From Caldilineaceae bacterium (GTDB lineage: Bacteria > Chloroflexota > Anaerolineae > Caldilineales > Caldilineaceae): DNA of 64,000 bases. Where the stretch lies: NCBI GenBank assembly GCA_022821585.1, contig JAJEDI010000055.1:62001-126000 (forward strand), in the 5' to 3' direction. The notes below the pieces were generated by a model, which saw nothing but the letters and a program-made list of their open reading frames with translations, had not been told where the DNA came from and made no database searches. The translations under genes were made by a program, and so were the position numbers. Positions 1 to 8,099 of this stretch are shown here, piece by piece. Position 1 is the first letter of the stretch. The number at the start of each line of letters is the position of its first letter.

Positions 1-465
1 TCTTTCGGCGGCGTCACCTGGCGCCAGCTCCAGGTCATGGCACCGGCGATCATTATAGGGCTCGCTGGCGGCCATCTCTTGATGAAACCGTTGAATGCGC
101 TGCTTCTCGGCGAGACCTACGCCCTGTCTCTGGGTCTCAATGTACGCCGGGTGCGCCTGGGAATCATCGGCTCGTCGGCCATCCTGGCCGGCGTCGTCAC
201 CGCTTTCTGCGGGCCAATCGGGTTCCTGGGAATAGCCGTCCCCCATCTCTGCCGCAGTCTGCTGCATACGTCCGACCACCGCCTGCTGCTGCCCGCGGTC
301 TCTTTCCTGGGCGCCACGCTGGCCCTGGGCGCGGATATCGTCGCCGGACTGCCCGGCAGCCAGCTGACGCTGCCCCTCAATGCGGTGACCGCGCTGTTGG
401 GCGCGCCGGTTGTCATCTGGGTGATCCTGCGCCAGCGCAATCTGCGGCAGGCCTTCGCCGGCTGA
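1..465 (+). CDS. FecCD-family ABC permease, probably B12 importer (C-terminal part)
   Basis: The reading frame is open from the first base of the window, so the N-terminal half of this integral membrane protein lies upstream. The 154 visible codons carry the typical end of FecCD/BtuC permeases: the GPIGFLGIAVPHLCR coupling segment near residues 75-90, then two hydrophobic helices and a basic tail. The family forms the channel of importers for cobalamin, siderophores and haem. An ATPase follows 13 bp downstream and a cobalamin adenosyltransferase overlaps that, so cobalamin or cobinamide is the best substrate guess. This is inferred from context; an iron-siderophore role cannot be excluded. 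Confidence 0.88.
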   Translation, partial: SFGGVTWRQLQVMAPAIIIGLAGGHLLMKPLNALLLGETYALSLGLNVRRVRLGIIGSSAILAGVVTAFCGPIGFLGIAVPHLCRSLLHTSDHRLLLPAVSFLGATLALGADIVAGLPGSQLTLPLNAVTALLGAPVVIWVILRQRNLRQAFAG

Positions 466-478
466 CCGGGATTCTGAC

Positions 479-1594
479 ATGAAGAACGAGACTGTCCTGC
501 GAACAAAAGACCTCTCAATCGGCTACCGCCGCGCCCGCAGAGCCCCCGTTGTCATCGCCAGCGACCTGAGCTTCTCACTGCGTCCCGGGGAGCTTGTCTG
601 CCTGCTGGGACCGAACGGCGCCGGCAAGTCGACCCTCATGCGCACGCTCGCCCGCCTGCAACCCCCGTTATCGGGACAGATCTGGCTCGATGACCGGCCT
701 CTCGACAGCCTGCGGCCCGGCCAGCTGGCCCGCCGCCTGAGCATCGTGTTGACCGACCGCGTGGACGTGGGCGCAATGTCCGGTTACGGACTGGTTAGCC
801 TGGGCCGCCATCCCTACACCGGCTGGACGGGTACATTGACCGAGCAGGACCAAGAGATCGTTGCCTGGGCCCTGCAAGCCGTCCGCGCCAGAGATCTTGC
901 CGACCGCTACACGGTCGAGATGAGCGATGGCGAACGCCAGAAAGTCCTCATCGCCCGCGCTCTGGCGCAGCAACCGCGCGTGATGCTGTTGGACGAGCCG
1001 ACCGCCTTCCTCGACCTGCCGCGGCGGGTGGAAGTGATGGACCTTCTACGCCAGCTCGCCAGCGAGAACAGCCAGGCGGTCCTGCTCTCCACACATGATC
1101 TTGACCTGGCGCTGCGCAACGCCGACCGTCTGTGGCTGCTGTCAGCCGAGGGCGAACTCTTCGACGGCGCGCCCGAGGACCTGATTCTCAACGGCGCATT
1201 TGAGCGCGTCTTCTCCGCCGAAGGGGTGACATTCGACCGCGAGCGCGGCTCATTTCACACGCGCCAGGAAGCCTGCGGGCGGCTGCGACTGGAAGGAGAC
1301 GGCGTCGCCGCATTCTGGACGCGGCGCGCACTGGAGCGAATCGGCTACGCGGTGGAGAAGGAAGGAGAGAACGGGGACACCGCTTCCTATACCCCTGTTC
1401 TCCCTCCTCCGCAGTCGGCAACCGGCACCGTCTCCGTTCGCTTGCAGGACGACGGCTTTATCTATAACCTTGAAATGGAAGGGCGCGCCGATGCCTTTGC
1501 GACCCTGAACGCTCTGACCACATACCTGCGCCGCGGCGGCGCCGGAGGAGAAACTGATGCCCAGGTTGACGAAGATCTATACGCGCGGCGGTGA
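479..1594 (+). CDS. ABC importer ATPase (BtuD/FecE type) with C-terminal extension
   Basis: Energises the FecCD permease encoded just upstream. Walker [10 protein letters not shown] lies at residues 44-52, a slightly unusual signature MSDGE at 148-152 and Walker B VMLLDE at 168-173. A normal FecE-type subunit is about 255-265 aa. This one has 371 aa, with roughly 110 extra residues of no family I recognise, ending in a segment that resembles a small alpha/beta sensor or regulatory module (inference). The last 38 bp overlap the adenosyltransferase start, which suggests translational coupling. The pairing with that gene favours cobalamin as substrate. Confidence 0.88.
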   Translation: MKNETVLRTKDLSIGYRRARRAPVVIASDLSFSLRPGELVCLLGPNGAGKSTLMRTLARLQPPLSGQIWLDDRPLDSLRPGQLARRLSIVLTDRVDVGAMSGYGLVSLGRHPYTGWTGTLTEQDQEIVAWALQAVRARDLADRYTVEMSDGERQKVLIARALAQQPRVMLLDEPTAFLDLPRRVEVMDLLRQLASENSQAVLLSTHDLDLALRNADRLWLLSAEGELFDGAPEDLILNGAFERVFSAEGVTFDRERGSFHTRQEACGRLRLEGDGVAAFWTRRALERIGYAVEKEGENGDTASYTPVLPPPQSATGTVSVRLQDDGFIYNLEMEGRADAFATLNALTTYLRRGGAGGETDAQVDEDLYARR

Positions 1595-2120
1595 CGACGG
1601 GACAACTGCCCTCGGCGGCGGACAGCGCGTCCCCAAGGATTCTCTGCGCGTCCAGTTGTACGGTACCGTTGACGAGTTGAATGCCCACATCGGGGTGGCG
1701 CTGGCCAGCGGCCTGTGCGACCGGCTCCAAAGGACGCTGCCTGAGATTCAGAACGAACTGTTTCACCTGGGGTCGGATCTGTGCTTTCTGGAAGAAGATA
1801 AGGTACGCTACACGCCACCACAGATCGAAGAGCGCCACGTGGACCGCCTGGAGGCGTTGATCGACGAACTGACGCCGGTCGTCGGTCCACTGGAAAACTT
1901 CATTCTGCCGGGCGGCTCAACAGGAGCCTCGCACCTGCACGTGGCGCGTACCGTGTGCCGGCGCGCGGAGCGAGAGGCAACTACACTGGCCAGAGAAGAG
2001 GCAGTCAATTCCCAGGCCCTACGCTATCTGAACCGTCTGTCCGACGCGCTCTTCGTGATGTCCCGGCTAGAGAATCTGCGGCAAGGGGTTGCGGAGCCGC
2101 TGTGGGACCCTGCTGCCTGA
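1557..2120 (+). CDS. Cob(I)alamin adenosyltransferase, PduO type
   Basis: Transfers the 5'-deoxyadenosyl group of ATP to cob(I)alamin to make coenzyme B12 in the cytoplasm. The 187-aa length is usual for the PduO/MMAB family. The N-terminal ATP-binding motif [11 protein letters not shown] is at residues 9-19, VDELNA at about 43-48, and the Arg-rich helix with [12 protein letters not shown] near 128-139 completes the active site. The ATG at 1557 is chosen because it places the motif at the usual distance from the N terminus, even though it lies inside the preceding ATPase gene. Together with that importer it forms a corrinoid uptake and activation unit. Confidence 0.95.
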   Translation: MPRLTKIYTRGGDDGTTALGGGQRVPKDSLRVQLYGTVDELNAHIGVALASGLCDRLQRTLPEIQNELFHLGSDLCFLEEDKVRYTPPQIEERHVDRLEALIDELTPVVGPLENFILPGGSTGASHLHVARTVCRRAEREATTLAREEAVNSQALRYLNRLSDALFVMSRLENLRQGVAEPLWDPAA

Positions 2121-2216
2121 GCAACTCAGACGTTTCCCAGAGCGCCGCGTTCTGTCAACACTTCCACGACGGGCAAACTTCTGCTTTTGCACTGCCTGGC
2201 TGAAGTGGGGAGAAAG

Positions 2217-2582
2217 ATGGAGGAGATTTCTGTGGACCTGCCGGAGATGGCGCCCTACACGCGCCACATTTTCATCTGTTCGGGTCCGTTCTGCGATCCG
2301 GAAGGCAAGGCGAACTGGCTCTATGCACAGCTGGCCCGCAAGTTGGGCGATCTGGGGGAGTACGACAATCCACTGCGTGTAAAGCGGGGGACCTCACCGT
2401 GTCTCGGCGTCTGCCACAGCGGGCCCGTCCTCGTCGTCTATCCTGAAGGCATCTGGTACTGCCAGGTCGATGAAGCCCTTCTGGACAGGATCGTCGAAGA
2501 GCATCTCCGCAACGGCAACCCCGTGGAGGAAGCGGTCTACCATAGACTCGGAGACAGCGTTTATTCGAGTGAGGTCAGATAG
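2217..2582 (+). CDS. Thioredoxin-like [2Fe-2S] ferredoxin
   Basis: A 121-aa protein with four cysteines at residues 21, 26, 62 and 66 (C-x4-C then CLGVC), the ligand pattern of thioredoxin-fold [2Fe-2S] ferredoxins. ATG 2217 is preferred over the in-frame TTG at 2187 because a GGGGAG ribosome site sits just before it. It follows the adenosyltransferase on the same strand after about 95 bp. Such ferredoxins often accompany corrinoid genes and could supply electrons for cobalt reduction before adenosylation (inference). Its last 22 bp overlap the 3' end of the convergent cytochrome gene. Confidence 0.85.
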   Translation: MEEISVDLPEMAPYTRHIFICSGPFCDPEGKANWLYAQLARKLGDLGEYDNPLRVKRGTSPCLGVCHSGPVLVVYPEGIWYCQVDEALLDRIVEEHLRNGNPVEEAVYHRLGDSVYSSEVR

Positions 2583-3043
2583 GCGTATACTGCTCTGAGT
2601 CCGTCCGGGCTGATCTTGGTTGAGCCGAACAGGTGATCGGGCCCAAGTTCGCCCCCGGTGCGAATCAAGTCCTCGAACTCGTCTTCGCTCAGCGCGAGAC
2701 CCACGAGCGAGGAACCCTGATCGGTGCCCTCAGCCGCTTCGCCGTGACATTCGGCACAGCGATTGCCGTAGGCAAATTCCCCCATCGCAAGGTCCGGCTC
2801 CTCCGCGGCCTCCTCCTCATCCGCCTGTTTATCCGCTTCGCTCGCCTCTTCCAGATCCGTGACCGGGGTCGGCTGGTCAAAGCGTGCCGCCGGCATCGTC
2901 GGCACCGCCTCTCTGTCCGCCGGCGCCTCCCCCCCGGGATCGGTCAGGTCATCATCTGGCCCACATCCAGCCGCCAGGGCAAGCAGCAACAGAAGAACGG
3001 CTAAGGCCGGCACGAATCGGCTGGTGAATCTTGTCGTATTCAT
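2561..3043 (-). CDS. Monohaem cytochrome c lipoprotein
   Basis: Last gene of a Dpp-type transporter operon. The chosen ATG (3043) follows GAGGAAA and gives a lipoprotein signal ending LALAAGC (Cys27). An acidic, low-complexity linker covers residues 63-85 and one class I cytochrome c domain holds CAECH at 96-100. No methionine occurs between residue 101 and the C terminus, so the usual sixth haem ligand is missing; His137 in a GPDHLFG segment is a possible substitute. It should be membrane-anchored outside the cytoplasm and carry electrons. A longer start at 3115 is possible but adds a non-signal-like extension. Partner and substrate are unknown; see the parallel arrangement at 34691-35086. 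Confidence 0.88.
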   Translation of the reverse strand: MNTTRFTSRFVPALAVLLLLLALAAGCGPDDDLTDPGGEAPADREAVPTMPAARFDQPTPVTDLEEASEADKQADEEEAAEEPDLAMGEFAYGNRCAECHGEAAEGTDQGSSLVGLALSEDEFEDLIRTGGELGPDHLFGSTKISPDGLRAVYAYLTSLE

Positions 3044-3148
3044 TTTCCTCTGTACCATTTGCCGGCTCTCTCCATCTTCCTGTCCTGGACATCGGACTCC
3101 AAAACCAGCTGCCATGAGGGGCGAACCTGGAAGCGCCTGATGGGCGCT

Positions 3149-4051
3149 TCACTCGATCATCTTTGGGTCCAGCGCGTCACGCAGGCCGTCGCCGACAAAC
3201 GAGAATCCGAGCATGGCCAGTGCAACGGCAATGGTTGGAAAGAGAGCCAGATGCCAGTAGACACGCACGTACGCATTGCTGACGCCGACCATCTTTCCCC
3301 AACTGGGGATCGGGTCGTTGATGCCGATGCCCAGAAAGCTCAGCCCGGCCTCCCCGAAGATCGCCGCCGGGATACCGAAACTGATCGAGACCAGGATCGG
3401 CGTCAATGCATTGGGAAGCAGATGGCGTAAAATGATGCGATTCTGACTCACCCCCGTGCAGCGCGCGGCCTCGACATACTCCTTCTCCCGCAGCGAAAGA
3501 ATCTGCCCCCGCGTCAGCCGGGCGATACCGATCCAGCTGGTGATGCTGAGAGCGAAAATTACTTTCGTGATTCCCCCTCCCCAGACCGAAATGATCAGAA
3601 TCGAAAACATCAGACCGGGGAAGGCAGTCATCGTATCGATGAAACGGGAGATGACAAAATCGGTGCGGCCTCCCACATACCCGGCCAGGCTGCCGAGCGG
3701 CACCCCTATCAGGAACGCAACCGTCTGCACGGCGATACCGACGGTCATCGACGTACGTGCGCCGTAGATGAGACGGCTCAGGTAGTCGCGGCCCACTTCG
3801 TCGGTGCCAAGCGGGTGCCCCGGCAGCTCAAAGGGAAAACGCAGCACACGGTCAAAATATACCTTGTCGTAGGGAAATGGAGCAACCAGGTCGGCGAACA
3901 CCGCCAAAAAGAGAAAGAGCAGGACGATTGCAAGTCCGATTACCGCCAGCCGGTTGCGCAGGAACCTTCGGGCTGCGTCTTGCCACAGAGTTCGGTGACG
4001 TTCCCCATCCTGCGGCGCCAGGTCTAAGCCGGATGCTGCCCTGGCCGTCAC
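3149..4051 (-). CDS. Dpp/Opp-type ABC importer permease (DppC-like)
   Basis: A 300-aa membrane subunit of a peptide/nickel/opine-type importer. It shows the N-terminal helix after FLRNRLAVIGL, the HPLGTDEVGRD element typical of DppC proteins near residue 75, and the EAA loop EYVEAARCTGVSQ near the C-terminal third that docks the ATPase. The open frame extends upstream to 4573, but that part is antiparallel noise over dppB. The GTG at 4051 overlaps the dppB stop by one base (TAGTG) and fits the family length. No ATPase genes are encoded in this cluster, so they must be supplied from elsewhere. Confidence 0.92.
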   Translation of the reverse strand: MTARAASGLDLAPQDGERHRTLWQDAARRFLRNRLAVIGLAIVLLFLFLAVFADLVAPFPYDKVYFDRVLRFPFELPGHPLGTDEVGRDYLSRLIYGARTSMTVGIAVQTVAFLIGVPLGSLAGYVGGRTDFVISRFIDTMTAFPGLMFSILIISVWGGGITKVIFALSITSWIGIARLTRGQILSLREKEYVEAARCTGVSQNRIILRHLLPNALTPILVSISFGIPAAIFGEAGLSFLGIGINDPIPSWGKMVGVSNAYVRVYWHLALFPTIAVALAMLGFSFVGDGLRDALDPKMIE

Positions 4052-5022
4052 TACGCCCCTCCCTCGGCGCCCAGCCGCACGCGCGGATCGATCCAGGTAT
4101 AAACGATGTCGGTGAACAGATAGGTGAGGCTCCACAAAAAGGCGATCAACAGGAATAGGGCCATGATCATGGGATAGTCGCGATTGAAGATACTGGTAAC
4201 GAAGAACTTGCCCAGCCCGTTGATTCGGAACACCGCCTCGATAAAGATGCTGCCCGTCAACAGATTGGGAATGATGACGCCGAGCGCGGTCACCATCGGG
4301 ATCAGCGCGTTGCGCAGTATATGGCGGAGCATAATCGCCCTGTTGCCCAGCCCTTTTGCCCTGGCTGTGCGTGTAAAGTCCTGGCGCATCACATCCACCA
4401 TACTGGAGCGCGTGTAGCGGGCGATGATCGCCAGCGGACCGAGCGCATAGGCGACGACAGGCATGATCCAGTCGGTACAGACGAATCTGCTCCCTAACAG
4501 ACAGGCGTCGGAAGCGTTCCATCCGCCCATCGGCAGCCACTTGAGACGCACGGCAAAGAAGAGTATCAACCACATCGCCACCACGAAGCTCGGCACCGTG
4601 ATCCCCAGCATGGCGATGAAGGTCGTGATGTTGTCGATCCAGGAGTTCTGGTGGTAGGCAGCGTAGATCCCCAGAGTGATGCCCGCGCCGAATGCCAGCA
4701 ATACGGTCATCACGCCAACCTGCGCCGTAACCTTCCAGCTCTTGGCTATCAGAGCGGTCACGGTGGTGGTCGGCTGCTGGTACGGGATACCGAAGTCGAA
4801 GTGCAGGACCGCATTCTTCATGTAGTTAAGGTACTGAATGTGGATCGGTTTGTCGAGGCCGTACTTGCGTAGAATGTTTTCTTTGGCGGCCGGCGGCAAG
4901 GGGGCTTTGGTTTCGTCAAATGGGCCGCCCGGCACCTGATGCATGAGGAAGAAGGTGACAACGGAGACGACAAAGAGGACAAGAATCAACGAAAGAATCC
5001 GTCCTAATATGTAACGTGCCAT
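4051..5022 (-). CDS. Dpp/Opp-type ABC importer permease (DppB-like)
   Basis: First permease of the cluster, 323 aa from the ATG at 5022, which gives the canonical start [13 protein letters not shown]. The VPGGPFDE periplasmic segment and the EAA loop [14 protein letters not shown] are clear. The open frame continues upstream to 5082 but adds a non-hydrophobic extension. A Cys-containing insert ([14 protein letters not shown]) occurs between membrane helices in an extracytoplasmic loop, unusual for the family. It is translationally coupled to the DppC-like gene and follows the binding-protein gene after a strong hairpin. Confidence 0.93.
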   Translation of the reverse strand: MARYILGRILSLILVLFVVSVVTFFLMHQVPGGPFDETKAPLPPAAKENILRKYGLDKPIHIQYLNYMKNAVLHFDFGIPYQQPTTTVTALIAKSWKVTAQVGVMTVLLAFGAGITLGIYAAYHQNSWIDNITTFIAMLGITVPSFVVAMWLILFFAVRLKWLPMGGWNASDACLLGSRFVCTDWIMPVVAYALGPLAIIARYTRSSMVDVMRQDFTRTARAKGLGNRAIMLRHILRNALIPMVTALGVIIPNLLTGSIFIEAVFRINGLGKFFVTSIFNRDYPMIMALFLLIAFLWSLTYLFTDIVYTWIDPRVRLGAEGGA

Positions 5023-5049
5023 GGACCTGCCTGGGATCGTGATGCGGTT

Positions 5050-5077
5050 GCGGGAGGCCGCCAAGGCGGCCTCCCGC
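5050..5077 (-). promoter_or_regulatory. Intercistronic 13-bp hairpin between binding protein and permease genes
   Basis: A perfect inverted repeat, arms 5050-5062 and 5065-5077, GC-rich, with a 2-nt centre. No T-run follows on the transcribed strand. It probably protects the binding-protein mRNA or partly terminates, giving less permease than binding protein (inference). Confidence 0.7.
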
Positions 5078-5122
5078 TTCACTCAATCGCAACTGTATTG
5101 TCGAGTACAGCTTTGCAGGACG

Positions 5123-6898
5123 CTACTCGGTTATGTAGATAAGCGAGATGTCCTGATCATTGCCCCAGTGCCAGCCGGTAATGCCCTGAGAATCGGGGTC
5201 GCGGATTGTGCCCTGTACCCATGACTGCATCAAGTCACCAGCCCAGCGGTGGGCGATGAAGATCCCGCCAACGTCGTCCACCAGAACGCGTTCGGCGTCG
5301 CGGAACATCTGGTCGCGCAGCTCCGGATTGCCAACCATGCCGGCGGCCTCGGTGACCAGGCTGTCGAACTCATCGTTCTTCCACGAGTGACGTCCGCCCG
5401 ACTTCCAGACGTTGCCCAGCAGATTGGCAGGGTCAAGGAAGTCCATTCCGTAGTCAACCGCGCCAAACGTGAGCTGCGTGGGCTTGGCATTCAGTGCATC
5501 CATGTAGACCTTGCGGTCCACGTTCGAGATTTCGAGGTTGATGTTGAGGCATTCGGTTATGGAGGCGGCAACGGCCTGATAGACCGCTGCCATAGCAGGC
5601 GCCTCGCCGCGCAACATCATTACCAGGTCGGGGAATCCCTCACCGCCTGGATACCCGGCCGCGCTCATGTGCTCGTTGGCAAGGTCACAATCGTAGTTCT
5701 GATACTCTCGCAGATCGCCCTCCGTGTCAGACGAAGGGTAGCCCGGCATCAGCATCGAGTAGGCAGGCATCGCCTTGATCTCGCCGTATACGCTGGCCAC
5801 AATGCTCTCGCGGTCAACCGCATGGGCGAAGGCTTTGCGAACATCCAGGCTGCTGAACGGCTCGGTGAAGGTATCGAACAGCAGATAGTCTGTACGGAAG
5901 TCGCCGAAGTGGCGCAGGTAGTTGCTGGCCATCTCCTCATCGCGCAGGATCAGTTCGAAGTCGGCCGGTGTCAGCGCCCCGTACGGCACCTTGTCGATGT
6001 CACCGTTCTGGTAGGCGGCGAAGAAGGTGCTCGGGTCCATGAAGATGCATTCCATGCGCTTGATCAGCGGCGGGCGGAACCCCTTGTAGGTCGGATTGGC
6101 TTCGACAGCGATCTTGTTGCCAGGATCGAACTCAGCCAGAACGAAGGGGCCCGACGAAACCGAGGTCTCCAGGCTGCTGTTGTAGTATGGGCCGTGCTCT
6201 TCCAGGGCCTTCTTCTGCAGCGTGAACGCGAACTTCATCACACCGGGAAGCGGCGGGAAGACATCTTCCGTCTCGACCTCAAGGGTCAGATCATCCACGG
6301 CGCGTACGCCCAACTCTTCGGGCGGCAGCTCGCCGGCGATGATCTTGCTCCAGTTCTTGATGCCGCCATCGGCCAGGAAGCTGTAGAACCAGGAAAAGTC
6401 CCAGCCGTGTTCCGGCGTGGCCGTGAGTCGGAAGGTGGCCTCGTAATCGTAGGCGGTCAGCGGCGTGCCGTCGCTCCAGACCTGGCCCGGCCGCAGGTGG
6501 AAGGACCAGACCTTGCCGTCTTCGGAGACCTCCCAGCTCTCAGCAGCGCCGGGGATCACGTTGAAGTCCTTGTCCAGTGAGACCAGCGTGTCCTGGAACA
6601 GGTCGGCAAGACAGTACCGGTTATAGACCGCCACTGGGAAGTCGAAAGTGGAAGCACTTTGATTTATGTCTGCCGCCACCCTGTAGACCTGCTCATCATA
6701 GGGCTTGGCATCCGCAGGCAATTCCGTACCGTAAACGGTAACATTGCCGGCGGTATCTTCCATCGCTTCCTCGGAAGCCGCTTCCTGGGCTGCTGGTGCA
6801 GCCGCCGGCACACAGGCTTGAAGGAGCAACCCCAGCAGAAGAAGCAGGGGTAGTCCATAAGTGAACCATCGTGTTCTGCGAACAGCTTGTGTTGTCAC
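5123..6898 (-). CDS. Peptide/opine-type ABC substrate-binding lipoprotein (SBP family 5)
   Basis: A 591-aa solute receptor. The GTG start at 6898 follows AAAGGAG. A signal peptide ends LLLQAC (Cys29), then an A/P/E-rich linker, then the SBP_bac_5 fold. Recognisable elements are WEVSEDGKVWSFHLRPGQVW near residues 122-141 and DVRKAFAHAVDRESI in the second lobe. The family binds oligopeptides but also sugars, opines, nickel and haem, so the substrate is open. It heads an operon with two permeases and a cytochrome c lipoprotein, and an SDR and a PQQ-type dehydrogenase lie upstream on the same strand. That context suggests a compound that is oxidised, not simple peptides (inference). Confidence 0.92.
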   Translation of the reverse strand: MTTQAVRRTRWFTYGLPLLLLLGLLLQACVPAAAPAAQEAASEEAMEDTAGNVTVYGTELPADAKPYDEQVYRVAADINQSASTFDFPVAVYNRYCLADLFQDTLVSLDKDFNVIPGAAESWEVSEDGKVWSFHLRPGQVWSDGTPLTAYDYEATFRLTATPEHGWDFSWFYSFLADGGIKNWSKIIAGELPPEELGVRAVDDLTLEVETEDVFPPLPGVMKFAFTLQKKALEEHGPYYNSSLETSVSSGPFVLAEFDPGNKIAVEANPTYKGFRPPLIKRMECIFMDPSTFFAAYQNGDIDKVPYGALTPADFELILRDEEMASNYLRHFGDFRTDYLLFDTFTEPFSSLDVRKAFAHAVDRESIVASVYGEIKAMPAYSMLMPGYPSSDTEGDLREYQNYDCDLANEHMSAAGYPGGEGFPDLVMMLRGEAPAMAAVYQAVAASITECLNINLEISNVDRKVYMDALNAKPTQLTFGAVDYGMDFLDPANLLGNVWKSGGRHSWKNDEFDSLVTEAAGMVGNPELRDQMFRDAERVLVDDVGGIFIAHRWAGDLMQSWVQGTIRDPDSQGITGWHWGNDQDISLIYITE

Positions 6899-7267
6899 TG
6901 ATTTCTCCTTTGACTATGGTAGATACACAAATGAGGCGAGGGTATGGGAACCCTGTCACTGCGTTGATACAGCACAGCGTTGCCGACACACACAATTTGG
7001 AATGGAAGCGGGGGAATCACGAGACAATCTCGCACGATAGTCTAAGGCAGTGTGCCCGTGATTACAAATTCTTGAGGGGGCGCGCGCAAACTATAACGCG
7101 AGTCACACGAAAAGCCGGGTCACGCCTTTGGTCGCTTTCGCTGAGCAGGAAAGCGACCCGGAGTGCCCCGGTGAAGTTCCTGTGTGTGAGTGCCTCGCGA
7201 ACCTGCTCCCCGGTTGCGAAAGTCCGCAAACGAGACAGGCCGCAGCTCACGCTCACCCTCTCAGTCG
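6899..7267. other. Intergenic region with a 10-bp hairpin
   Basis: No convincing gene. A perfect inverted repeat (arms 7130-7139 and 7149-7158, 9-nt loop) lies downstream of the SDR gene and upstream of the binding-protein gene. It lacks a T-run on either strand, so it may be an operator or an mRNA-stabilising hairpin. The binding-protein promoter is presumably here, but I could not pick a clear one. Confidence 0.5.
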
Positions 7268-8047
7268 CTATTCAGCCCAGGACCCCTTTGCCATCATGCC
7301 GCCGTCTACATTCACATATTCGCCGGTCATGAAGGAGGCGGCGTCGCTGCTGAGAAAGAGAACAACCGAGGCGATATCTTCCGGTGTTCCTATGCGGCCC
7401 ATCGGATGAGTTCTTTCAGCGGCGGTTCGCAACGCCTCCAGGTCGTGGTTTACACTTTCCATTGCCAGGCTGGTCTCGATTGTGCCGGGATTGACAGCCA
7501 GAACGCGGATATTCTGCTCCGCGTATTCCAGAGCCAGCTGTTGTGTGAGCGAGATCATGCCGCCCTTGCTGGCGGCGTAGGCCGGCACGCCTTTCATCGA
7601 CTGGCGGCCCTGCACGCTGGCAATGTTGACGATGACGCCTCCCCCCTGCCTCAACATGACCGGCACCGCATACTTCGACATCAGGAAACCGCTTTTCAGG
7701 TTGACGTCCAGAATACGGTCCCAGGTCTCCTCCGGAAACTCATGGGCGGGCATGTAGCTGTCCACGGGCTGAATGCCGACGTTGTTCACGAGAACGTCAA
7801 CGCTGCCGGTCGCGGCGGCCTGGTTCACCAGCGCCTCACAAGTTGCCGCCCCGGAAACATCGGCGTTGACATAGGTTATCGTTCCGGCCACCGAACCGCT
7901 TTCGGCTGCGATCTTGGCGCCGGCCTCCGTGTCGACGTCGGCGCAGAATACGTGGGCCCCGGCCTGGGCGAATGCCCTCGTTACACCCTCGCCGATGCCC
8001 TTCGCGCCCCCTGTCACGATGACGGTTTTTCCGCTGAAATCGCTCAT
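7268..8047 (-). CDS. SDR-family NAD(P)-dependent oxidoreductase
   Basis: A classical short-chain dehydrogenase of 259 aa. The cofactor motif TGGAKGIG is at residues 12-19, the NNVG stretch at about 88-91 (NNAG in most members), catalytic Ser144 in NIAS, and Tyr157/Lys161 in YAASK. The C-terminal VNVDGGM end is typical. An Asp at the end of beta-2 (FCADVD) favours NAD over NADP (family rule). The ATG follows GGAG with 8-nt spacing. It lies between the PQQ-type dehydrogenase and the Dpp-type importer on the same strand, so it may act on the imported or periplasmically oxidised compound (inference). Confidence 0.93.
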   Translation of the reverse strand: MSDFSGKTVIVTGGAKGIGEGVTRAFAQAGAHVFCADVDTEAGAKIAAESGSVAGTITYVNADVSGAATCEALVNQAAATGSVDVLVNNVGIQPVDSYMPAHEFPEETWDRILDVNLKSGFLMSKYAVPVMLRQGGGVIVNIASVQGRQSMKGVPAYAASKGGMISLTQQLALEYAEQNIRVLAVNPGTIETSLAMESVNHDLEALRTAAERTHPMGRIGTPEDIASVVLFLSSDAASFMTGEYVNVDGGMMAKGSWAE

Positions 8048-8099
8048 AGTGCTTTCTCCAGTGTCTCAGAGGTTCTGTCGTTGTTGATTCGTGCACCCA

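Noticed and set aside
4052-4573. N-terminal extension of the DppC-like gene
   Set aside because: Lies fully within dppB in another frame and lacks membrane character; GTG 4051 overlapping the dppB stop gives the normal protein.
5249-6580. 443-codon open frame on the + strand
   Set aside because: Antisense to the binding-protein gene, with no ribosome site or domain; codon-bias shadow of a GC-rich gene.
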